Below, in pieces: positions 1-6,380 of a stretch of 16,042 nt of DNA. The position numbers were made by a program, and so were the translations under genes. The DNA lies in the NCBI GenBank assembly GCA_031279155.1, contig JAITJB010000238.1, positions 1 through 16,042 on the forward strand, written 5' to 3'. The notes under the pieces were generated by a model. The model saw only the letters and a list, made by a program, of their open reading frames with translations, made no database searches and had not been told where the DNA came from. Origin of the DNA: Deltaproteobacteria bacterium (GTDB lineage: Bacteria > Desulfobacterota > Desulfarculia > Adiutricales > Adiutricaceae). How positions within the stretch are numbered: the first letter of the stretch is position 1; each line of letters begins with the position of its first letter.

Positions 1-297
1 GCCGGCAAAGATTCGGAAAAAGCCGATGGCGGTGAGCTGACCTTAGCTTATGTGGTTACCGATTACGATGAGCCAGAATCTGGTGATAGTGAGGAGGCTA
101 CGGCTTTAGAGTCCGCCGATAAAGATGAGGAAAAAGTCGATGGCGGTGAGCTGACCTTAGCTTATGTTGTTACCGATTACGATGAGCCAGAATCTGGTGA
201 CGATGAGGAGACTTTGGCTTTAGCGGCTGCCGGCAAAGATTCGGAAAAAGCCGATGGCAGTGAGCTTACCTTAGTTGATGTGGTGACCGATCAAGAT
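1..297 (+). repeat. 114-bp in-frame tandem repeat (two full copies plus a partial copy)
   Basis: Units start at 1, 115 and 229. Bases 1-30 recur exactly at 229-258. Bases 28-85 recur at 142-199 with a single mismatch. Each unit encodes 38 residues, so copy-number change keeps the frame. The array probably continues left of the window. Confidence 0.9.
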
Positions 298-912
298 TTA
301 GACCAGATTAAGTCGCCTTTGGCTAAGAGTTATCAAAGGGGAGGCGAGCCCTTTTTAACCGATGACGCGGATATTAGCCATAATAGTCTAAAGATTTCTG
401 AGAGTCTAACGGCTAGAGATTTTAGCGGCGATCAGCAAACGGATATTATTGAAGATGACAGTGAATTTGACGAAAGTTTTGATAATGAGCTAGAAGCCAA
501 TGTTTTATCTCAGGCCTCTTACAATCTCGATGAGCCCCAAGGTGAGGAGCCTTTGGAACTCTTGGATCGAATCGAAGAAGAGCCCGGAAGTTTTAAGGGA
601 TTAAGTAATATTCAAGAAAACGCCCGGTCTCAAAACGATCTAAGCGTAAATGGAGCCGAGAGTTTTAGCCGGTCGTTAGAAATTGAAGAGCCTCATAAAT
701 CAATAGAATCCCAAGATAATCAGGCTCCAGAAGCTCCCTATGAGTCCTATGAACCCGATGAAGACGAAATCGACTTTACGCCGGTGGAGTTTAAACTAGC
801 GACTTTAGAGTACCGCGTTTACCAAAAGCTCAACAGCCGGATTAACCGCGCCTCGTCTAGCCCTTTTGATAATATATCCGCCTTCCGCCGCAGTAAGCTC
901 CCTGGTCTTTAA
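1..912 (+). CDS. Acidic repeat-containing protein of unknown function (5' end outside the window)
   Basis: The reading frame is open from base 1, so the true start is upstream; the GTG at 52 is internal to a repeat and is not a credible start. The visible 303 residues begin with two complete 38-residue repeats and a partial third (core GGELTLAYVVTDYDEPESGD). A long Asp/Glu/Ser-rich region of low complexity follows. Only the last 45 residues or so turn basic and more ordered (VEFKLATLEYRVYQKLNSRI), which may be a small folded or binding tail. No signal peptide, membrane segment or catalytic motif is visible. The gene ends with TAA at 910-912 and converges on the minus-strand operon. I do not recognise the family. 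The composition suggests a flexible, highly charged protein; no function can be given. That it is a real gene is supported by codon-periodic repeats and the long open frame. Confidence 0.75.
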   Translation, partial: AGKDSEKADGGELTLAYVVTDYDEPESGDSEEATALESADKDEEKVDGGELTLAYVVTDYDEPESGDDEETLALAAAGKDSEKADGSELTLVDVVTDQDLDQIKSPLAKSYQRGGEPFLTDDADISHNSLKISESLTARDFSGDQQTDIIEDDSEFDESFDNELEANVLSQASYNLDEPQGEEPLELLDRIEEEPGSFKGLSNIQENARSQNDLSVNGAESFSRSLEIEEPHKSIESQDNQAPEAPYESYEPDEDEIDFTPVEFKLATLEYRVYQKLNSRINRASSSPFDNISAFRRSKLPGL

Positions 913-956
913 TCGCAGGATGCGAGATAGTCTTTAAAGTCGTAGCCTAAAGATCG

Positions 957-1033
957 GCCCAAGGTCAGCCCAAGGTGAGCCTACGCTCTGCCTACGCTCT
1001 GCCCACGCTCAGCCTACGCCCGGCTTAAGCTCA
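957..1033. repeat. Degenerate 11-bp tandem array between convergent genes
   Basis: Seven consecutive 11-bp units start at 957, 968, 979, 990, 1001, 1012 and 1023, each beginning with GC. The 979 and 990 units are identical (GCCTACGCTCT); the others differ at a few positions. The array fills most of the 134-bp gap (913-1046) between the acidic-protein gene and the radical SAM gene, and nothing else recognisable lies in that gap. 11 is not a multiple of three and no coding frame is evident. Confidence 0.8.
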
Positions 1034-1050
1034 GCGTGGACCGAGCTTAA
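1025..1050. terminator. Possible stem-loop at the 3' end of the minus-strand operon
   Basis: TTAAGCTC (1025-1032) and GAGCTTAA (1043-1050) form a perfect 8-bp inverted repeat around a 10-nt loop. The right arm contains the stop codon of the radical SAM gene (1047-1049). There is no T-tract on either strand after the stem, so this is at best a weak or factor-assisted terminator, or chance. Confidence 0.3.
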
Positions 1051-2174
1051 AAATTGTCTGGCTGGAATTTAGCTTGGCAGCGTTGGCAGACTTTTGGCAA
1101 TTCATCCCCGCCCTTAAAATGTCTTTCCCTTAAATCTCTCATCAATTCCCCGGTCCAGATATCGCTTAAATTACCTAGATTACCAAGCTTGATAGGATTA
1201 CCAGGATTACCAGGATTACCAAGATTACCAAGATTATCTTGATTATCTTGATTGCCTAGATTAAAAGGACTACCCGGATAATTTTGATAGATACTACCGA
1301 TCTTAAATGACAAGCCGCTTAGATCGCAGCAGGGGAGAACTGTCCCATCGCAGAGGATGGAGAGCCTCTTAAAAGGTTGGGCGCATTTACCAGATGGCGG
1401 TGGAACTTGCCCCAATTTTGGCCATAAATGGGATTTTTGGGTATTGAAATTTCCGTAGTATTGTAGGGATATAAAATCCACCACTTCGCGCCAGCGCTCT
1501 ATGAAGCTATCGAGCTCAGTCTCGTTGAGGCTAGTTAGGCAGAAGCTAACCCGAACTAAAGGTAGAGGGCTATTGAGGGCCTTTTTAAGGGCCAGGAGTT
1601 GGTGGATGTTGTTTTCCACGAGCTTAAAATCCGAGCCCGGCCTCATGAGTTTGTAGGTTTCTTCGGTGGCGGCGTCCAGACTTATCATAATCCTGGTTAG
1701 TCCGCTTTTAATTAGCTCTCTAGAGACGCTTGGGCTAAGCCTTAAGCCGTTAGTGTTAAACATAGCCTCAACTAACCCTTTAGATCGACCGTAAGCCACA
1801 AGATCGGGGATATCGGGCGAGTTTAAGGGCTCCCAAAGCCCGCCAAAGCCCATGGAGGCTTGGCCGGAAGCGGCGCCTAGATCGATGAGATCTTTAACGG
1901 TTTTGGGGCTAAGTTCAAGGTCGCTGATATTTTCCGGATTGCGGGCTAAGCACATCGGGCATCTTAGATCGCACTCTCGCTTGAGCTCGTAATCAACGTG
2001 GAGGGGAAAGGCCGGGATTTTTTGCATGCTGCGAGCAAGATGCCACTTAAGCCGGTACTCGTCAAAAGATGGGCCTAATATTTTAGAAAGAATGGTCAGA
2101 GGATCTTTTTGGGCTAGAAATCTAGATACTTTACGCGAGTCACTAAAGACCTCGGCTATTAATTCTTCCGTCAT
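1047..2174 (-). CDS. Radical SAM/SPASM domain protein
   Basis: A 375-residue radical SAM enzyme of unknown substrate. The N-terminal part carries the CX3CX2C cluster motif (C68, C72, C75 in ECDLRCPMC) that binds the SAM-cleaving [4Fe-4S] cluster. A Gly-rich GFGGLWEPLNSP segment and an ISLDAAT strand, typical of the core barrel, follow. The C-terminal part looks like a SPASM domain for auxiliary clusters: C264, C282/C283 (DGTVLPCCD) and a terminal CQRC (C363, C366). Residues about 305-336 are a low-complexity Asn-Leu/Pro-Gly array inserted just before the conserved LSDIW segment. The ATG lies only 3 nt after the mtaB stop, so translation is probably coupled; no strong Shine-Dalgarno is visible. 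SPASM proteins modify peptides or activate sulfatase-type enzymes, among other roles, but no precursor peptide or partner is seen here, so the substrate is left open. Confidence 0.88.
   Translation of the reverse strand: MTEELIAEVFSDSRKVSRFLAQKDPLTILSKILGPSFDEYRLKWHLARSMQKIPAFPLHVDYELKRECDLRCPMCLARNPENISDLELSPKTVKDLIDLGAASGQASMGFGGLWEPLNSPDIPDLVAYGRSKGLVEAMFNTNGLRLSPSVSRELIKSGLTRIMISLDAATEETYKLMRPGSDFKLVENNIHQLLALKKALNSPLPLVRVSFCLTSLNETELDSFIERWREVVDFISLQYYGNFNTQKSHLWPKLGQVPPPSGKCAQPFKRLSILCDGTVLPCCDLSGLSFKIGSIYQNYPGSPFNLGNQDNQDNLGNLGNPGNPGNPIKLGNLGNLSDIWTGELMRDLRERHFKGGDELPKVCQRCQAKFQPDNF
1171..1269 (-). repeat. 9-bp in-frame minisatellite inside the SPASM region
   Basis: Eleven 9-bp units lie end to end (plus-strand consensus TTACCARGA), including identical adjacent pairs at 1198/1207, 1216/1225 and 1234/1243. 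On the coding strand each unit encodes a tripeptide of the type Asn-Leu-Gly, Asn-Pro-Gly or Asn-Gln-Asp. The array appears to have grown from the single LGN that normally precedes the S-x-x-x-I-W part of SPASM domains (inference). Confidence 0.92.
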
Positions 2175-2177
2175 AAG

Positions 2178-3455
2178 CTAAAGCCGGGCCTCGGCTATGG
2201 CCTTGGCCTCTTTTGGGGCATATAAGGTTACCTCAACTATTTCACCTGGCGAAGCCTTGGCGCCTAGTGGCAGTAAGGCCGGTAAGTAGTTATCGGTTAA
2301 AACTTTTAATCGGCCCATGTATAAAGTATTTTCTACTAGTGCGGGCCGGCGCTTTTCAAGCTGGCTAGCTAAAAAAGCGGCTTTCTTTTGAGCGCCTAAG
2401 CGGCGCAAAAGGGCGACCCGCTCTTTTTTAGCTTCATAGGGGACGCTATCCTCCATGAGCATGGCCGGGGTATTGGGCCTAGGGGAGAAGGGAAAGACGT
2501 GGAGATAGCCAAAATCTAGTTTTTTAACTAAATCCACCGTAGCCTCAAAGTCTTCGGGCCTTTCGCCTGGAAAGCCAACCATGAGATCGGTACCTAAATT
2601 TAAGTCCGGCAGATCGCTTTTTAGTTTTGATAGTAGGGATTTTAGTTTATCAATTTGGTAAGGCCGCCCCATGGCCTTAAGGACATGGTCGCTACCGCTT
2701 TGGAGGGGCGTATGCAGGTGTGGGGCCAGCCAGGGCAAGGTTTTTAACGCATTAACAACTAAGGGTATTTCCGGGGGCTCAAGAGAGCTCAGCCTGAGGC
2801 GGGCGCGTTTAAGAGGGCTAGCTAAGGTAGAATCGATTTGAGAAAGTAAAGAGCTTAGGTTTTCTTTGGGCGTTAGATCATAACCCCATCGGCCCAAGTG
2901 GATACCGGTTAAGACGATCTCTTTGAGGCCGGCGGCTAAATATTCTGAGAGGCTATCTAGCACTCTTTGGCTACTTAGGCTCCTAGAGGGACCCCGGGCG
3001 TTGGGGACAGCGCAGTAGGCGCATCTAGCGTTACAGCCATCTTGGATCTTATGAAAAGCTCTGGTCCGGGAAGGCTTGGGGGCGCCAAAATCGCTTATAG
3101 TTTGGCTTTCTCTGGAGACTAAGACCGTACCCTTGGGAAGAGCCAGATAATCGGTTAGGCGGGCTTTTTCCATCTGGCCTAAAACTAAATCAGCCTGGTC
3201 TAAGCGGCTAGGATCGCTTTGGGCCAGGCAGCCAGTACCGACAACTAAAGCCTTAGGGTTTTGTCGCTTTAGCCTACGTATGGTCTTTAGGGCTTCTATG
3301 TCGGCTCGATCGGTTACGGTGCAGGTGTTTATGACCACCAGATCTGATTCTTGGGGGGATCCGATTTCGTAGCCAGCCTCAGTTAGCATCAAGGTCAAGG
3401 CGTCGGACTCATGTTGGTTGACCTTGCAGCCGTAGGTAACGATAGCGGCCTTCAT
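2178..3455 (-). CDS. mtaB: tRNA (N6-threonylcarbamoyladenosine37-C2)-methylthiotransferase MtaB
   Basis: MtaB adds a methylthio group to t6A37 of ANN-decoding tRNAs to give ms2t6A, using two iron-sulfur clusters and SAM in the cytoplasm. All three parts of the family are visible. The N-terminal UPF0004 domain has its three cluster cysteines (C10 in TYGCKVNQHES, C45 in INTCTVT, C76 in GTGCLAQ). The radical SAM domain has CX3CX2C (C141, C145, C148, in DGCNARCAYCAVP) and the VLTGIHLGRWG motif. A C-terminal TRAM-like RNA-binding region spans about residues 373-425. GCKVNQxES is typical of MtaB as against MiaB and RimO. Length (425 residues) is normal for the family. The ATG at 3455 has AAGAAG just upstream as a plausible ribosome site. 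It is the fifth gene of the operon, 46 nt after the M99 gene and 3 nt before the radical SAM gene. Confidence 0.95.
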   Translation of the reverse strand: MKAAIVTYGCKVNQHESDALTLMLTEAGYEIGSPQESDLVVINTCTVTDRADIEALKTIRRLKRQNPKALVVGTGCLAQSDPSRLDQADLVLGQMEKARLTDYLALPKGTVLVSRESQTISDFGAPKPSRTRAFHKIQDGCNARCAYCAVPNARGPSRSLSSQRVLDSLSEYLAAGLKEIVLTGIHLGRWGYDLTPKENLSSLLSQIDSTLASPLKRARLRLSSLEPPEIPLVVNALKTLPWLAPHLHTPLQSGSDHVLKAMGRPYQIDKLKSLLSKLKSDLPDLNLGTDLMVGFPGERPEDFEATVDLVKKLDFGYLHVFPFSPRPNTPAMLMEDSVPYEAKKERVALLRRLGAQKKAAFLASQLEKRRPALVENTLYMGRLKVLTDNYLPALLPLGAKASPGEIVEVTLYAPKEAKAIAEARL

Positions 3456-3501
3456 ATGCGGCTTCTTATAAATATTCTTAAAAAGGCTTGATACTCTCGT
3501 C

Positions 3502-5490
3502 TCATTTGACGGGGAAGAGGACGACCTTACCGGCTAATTCCTCGCGTGAGAACACGGCCAGGGAGACAGCTATATTGGGCATAATAAGCGTTTGGGGAAG
3601 ATTTGCCGAAAACACTTTGCCGCCTAAGGTATACCTTGGAGAGGTAGCAATCAGATCGCCTTCTAAAAGCACCTCAAGGACTGTTACCTTACTTTCGGGA
3701 GCGAGGCCCCACCTCTGGCCGATGGTTAAAGTCTTAATCTGCCCGCCAGACTCTAGGGTTACAGATTTTAACTTCGGCGAGAGAACTTCGATATAGGCTG
3801 CGGCTAAAAGGGTTTTCCCGTCTTCGGCGCCAAGCTGATAAACAGTATCCTGATTTCTTTTAATGGCAAAGCGAGGGATAAGATCTTTGGCGGTGTCGCA
3901 AGTCGTACCCTGATCGTGCCCGGTGATATCGCCATTTCGGCCCACAAAGCCCTTTAGGTTCATGACCGTACCCTTGGGGAGAGGCGCCGGGGCTAATATC
4001 TCAACCATCTTGATTTTAACGCCCTTTTGGACGGTGAGTTTTTCGCCCGGAGAAATTAGTAGCCTCCGGCCGTCGATCTCAAGGGCAAAGGCCGTAACCG
4101 GGCCAGAGATGGTCGTCTCAGGCTGATTAATAGCGTCTGCGGTAACTAAGCTCCCGGCCTGGGCCACGGGCAATTGATCAGAAGGCTTGGGGGGCGCTAC
4201 CAAAGGCTTGGCCGCCCCGGTATCAGCTGGCAATTGGGCTATGATTTCCGGCGGCTTAGATCCAGGCAGCCAGCCGGCCCCGGCCCCGATAGTTTCCCCG
4301 CTGGCGGCTAGGCGCAGCTGCGGCGATGGTCCTTGTCCTTCGGGGAGGAGCTCTAGACGGATTAAGCCAAATTTTATGTTGTCGCGGCGGGCGATAATGG
4401 TCGTGGGCTTTTCAATTATAATGGGCAGCCTAATATCGTTTAAGCCGCCTAAGCCGACAATATCTACCGAAAGGCCCCGGTCGTAGTTGGCGCCCACATG
4501 AACAACTTCAACCGTATCGCTAGGCGCAAGGAGCAAGGTCTGGCCGTCGGCTACGGCTACCGGCAGTTGGTTATTAACCGAGATGACCATGTATTTTAAG
4601 CTCGGCGGCTCTAAATTGATGCGGGGCTGCTCAGGGACTACGCCGTAGAGCTCCAAAAAAGCGTTGACAGCTAAGTTGTGCTGATGGATCTTCATTTCCA
4701 AGCTAGGCAGCTGCTTACTGGTCTCAATGCCGTAGGCCGGGATGCCTAGTTTAGTTAAGGCATAAAAACTGGCGGATTTTCTCTGTTCTTTATGTTGAGA
4801 CTTTTCAGATAGAGTATCGTGGTTAGAGAAATGAAACTTGTATTTTTCCTCTTTGATATCGCGGTTGATTATATCGATGGCCGCCCGGGCCTCTTGGCCT
4901 AAGTGTAAAACGCGCCCGCTAGTAGGATGGGTATAGACCTCGGCGTCGGCGATAATGCACTGGCCATAGCGCATGGGGTTAGCTAAGTCGCTCTCCCAAA
5001 CTGGCCGGAAAAAGCCTGAGCCATCGTGGAGATTTAAGACCAGATCGCTTTCGGACATGAGGTTTTTAATGATCTCAACGCGGTCGCGATCGGGATCATG
5101 ATCGCTTACTTGATCGAATTTGCGGTTCATGTCGCCGTCAGGCCCGCGATCAAACATGATGATGGACTTAAAGTTGACCCTAGGAACGACGATAAGATTA
5201 CCGCGCTTTAAAGCCAGATCCACGTAGAGATCGGCTGACATGAAGCCGCCGGGCTCATCGCCTTGGATGCCGCCCATGATCATGACAGTTGGGCCTTCGA
5301 TTCGGCCATAGATCTTATAGATCTCTAGCTCTTGAGGCGTTCCCTCAAAATAGACAATATGCTGGCGATCGCCAGAGGCCAAAATCTCAGGTGATAATAT
5401 AGAAATTTGGGCTAGCCAGATAAAAATAAGCACTAACAGGGGGCTTAGGGCTGCTCTAGAGGATCGGCTGAATGCTTGGGGCCTCGACAT
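3502..5490 (-). CDS. Periplasmic M99-family peptidoglycan carboxypeptidase (Csd4-like)
   Basis: The N-terminus has a basic stretch and a hydrophobic segment (residues about 15-32), so it is exported or anchored. The catalytic domain spans about 45-285. The zinc site is of the unusual Csd4 kind: Q76 and E79 in GGIQGDEPGG (QxxE in place of the HxxE of M14 enzymes), then H155 in LNLHDGSGFF, with E256 (GIETSK) in the expected catalytic position. In H. pylori, Csd4 removes the terminal D-residue from peptidoglycan tripeptides and is needed for helical shape; this role is inferred here from family. After the enzyme come a beta-rich segment (about 298-385), a Pro/Ala-rich linker (about 405-450) and two further beta-rich segments, giving 662 residues, much longer than H. 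pylori Csd4. The ATG overlaps the upstream stop as TGATG, which implies translational coupling. Confidence 0.85.
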   Translation of the reverse strand: MSRPQAFSRSSRAALSPLLVLIFIWLAQISILSPEILASGDRQHIVYFEGTPQELEIYKIYGRIEGPTVMIMGGIQGDEPGGFMSADLYVDLALKRGNLIVVPRVNFKSIIMFDRGPDGDMNRKFDQVSDHDPDRDRVEIIKNLMSESDLVLNLHDGSGFFRPVWESDLANPMRYGQCIIADAEVYTHPTSGRVLHLGQEARAAIDIINRDIKEEKYKFHFSNHDTLSEKSQHKEQRKSASFYALTKLGIPAYGIETSKQLPSLEMKIHQHNLAVNAFLELYGVVPEQPRINLEPPSLKYMVISVNNQLPVAVADGQTLLLAPSDTVEVVHVGANYDRGLSVDIVGLGGLNDIRLPIIIEKPTTIIARRDNIKFGLIRLELLPEGQGPSPQLRLAASGETIGAGAGWLPGSKPPEIIAQLPADTGAAKPLVAPPKPSDQLPVAQAGSLVTADAINQPETTISGPVTAFALEIDGRRLLISPGEKLTVQKGVKIKMVEILAPAPLPKGTVMNLKGFVGRNGDITGHDQGTTCDTAKDLIPRFAIKRNQDTVYQLGAEDGKTLLAAAYIEVLSPKLKSVTLESGGQIKTLTIGQRWGLAPESKVTVLEVLLEGDLIATSPRYTLGGKVFSANLPQTLIMPNIAVSLAVFSREELAGKVVLFPVK

Positions 5491-6368
5491 CAGCGTTCCT
5501 CGATTTTGATCTTCTTACGGAAGACCAGCTCCTTAGTTTCCTCATCCCAGGCTAAAACTTCGGCGTTTAAAACCTTACCGCCTTGAGGGATGTCAATTTT
5601 GGCGTTGACGACTTTCGAGGCGATGATGTTGTACTTGGAGCCATTTTCCCAACCAGTTTCGGGTTTATTAAGATCAAAGGGCGGGGCGGCGATAAGGGAG
5701 ATGTTACCAGAGGCGTCAGATACGGCAAAGACAATGGCCGTGCGTCCCCGGACCCTCTGGCCAGGGTTGTTTTTTTGTTGCAATAGAAAAGATACGTTGC
5801 CATTTGAGGAGAGCTTAAATTCATCGGTATCTAAGGGCTGAGCTTGGCCTTGAGGTATGGTCATGCGGGCGTGAAATTGGGCCCAGGCGTTATCTAAAGC
5901 GCTTAGAGGCTCTTGATTTTCCGTGGTTTCATCGTTTTGGTCGTTAGCTAAATCAGAAGGCGGGGCGTCTTCGGTTTCATCGGGTACGCCTATCATGGAA
6001 GCGTCGTTGTTGCCGGAGTTATCGGCGGCTAAAATAGCCCGGTCTAAGATCTCCAATATCCTTTTGGCTTCTTCCGTAGCCTGGTCAACGGTTTTAGAGT
6101 ACTCTCTGATTTCAGCGATTCTATTGGTGCCGGCCAAGGCGTCGGCCAGGCGCCGGTTTTCTAAATGGGCGTTAATTAAAAAATGTATCGATAAAAACAG
6201 GGCGGCCAAAATGATGAGCACGAACAAGCTAAAAATCCAAAAAATTCCCCCTGAAAGGCTAAGCCGCCTAGTTTGACCGTCAGCGCTCATGACGATGATA
6301 TGCATCCGGTTGGGTCCGGGTTCACGACGGTTGGTCATTTTAAGTTGATTGGGGGGATAGTCCTGCAA
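5490..6368 (-). CDS. Single-span membrane protein with coiled coil and periplasmic beta domain
   Basis: Unknown family. The start is probably TTG at 6368: AGGAG (6374-6378 on the plus strand) stands 5 nt ahead of it in the 12-nt gap after the upstream stop. ATG codons at residues 11 and 22 are alternatives with no clear ribosome site. A short basic cytoplasmic tail precedes one membrane helix (about 41-64). A likely coiled coil (about 68-112), a Glu/Asp/Asn-rich linker (about 120-157) and a beta-rich C-terminal domain (about 180-292, GNVSFLLQQKN through the end) follow. The N-terminal tail and helix resemble those of membrane-anchored M23-type proteins, but no peptidase domain is present. The architecture also recalls DUF6776-type proteins (impression only). 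Placed between two peptidoglycan-trimming enzymes and overlapping the M99 start, it may scaffold or localise them; this is inference. Confidence 0.85.
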   Translation of the reverse strand: MQDYPPNQLKMTNRREPGPNRMHIIVMSADGQTRRLSLSGGIFWIFSLFVLIILAALFLSIHFLINAHLENRRLADALAGTNRIAEIREYSKTVDQATEEAKRILEILDRAILAADNSGNNDASMIGVPDETEDAPPSDLANDQNDETTENQEPLSALDNAWAQFHARMTIPQGQAQPLDTDEFKLSSNGNVSFLLQQKNNPGQRVRGRTAIVFAVSDASGNISLIAAPPFDLNKPETGWENGSKYNIIASKVVNAKIDIPQGGKVLNAEVLAWDEETKELVFRKKIKIEER

Positions 6369-6380
6369 AGGAGCTCCTGT

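Noticed and set aside
52..54. GTG start for the acidic-protein gene
   Set aside because: It lies inside a repeat unit and the frame is open to base 1; the gene starts upstream of the window.
1054..1242. Plus-strand 62-codon frame with Leu-Pro repeats
   Set aside because: It is the reverse of the 9-bp array and lies inside the well-supported radical SAM gene.
5253..5282. Broken metallocarboxypeptidase because HxxE is missing
   Set aside because: QxxE with a later His is the known Csd4/M99 zinc site, so the enzyme is probably active.
5567..5841. Several overlapping frames on both strands
   Set aside because: They are shadows of the membrane coiled-coil gene, with no ribosome site or domain.
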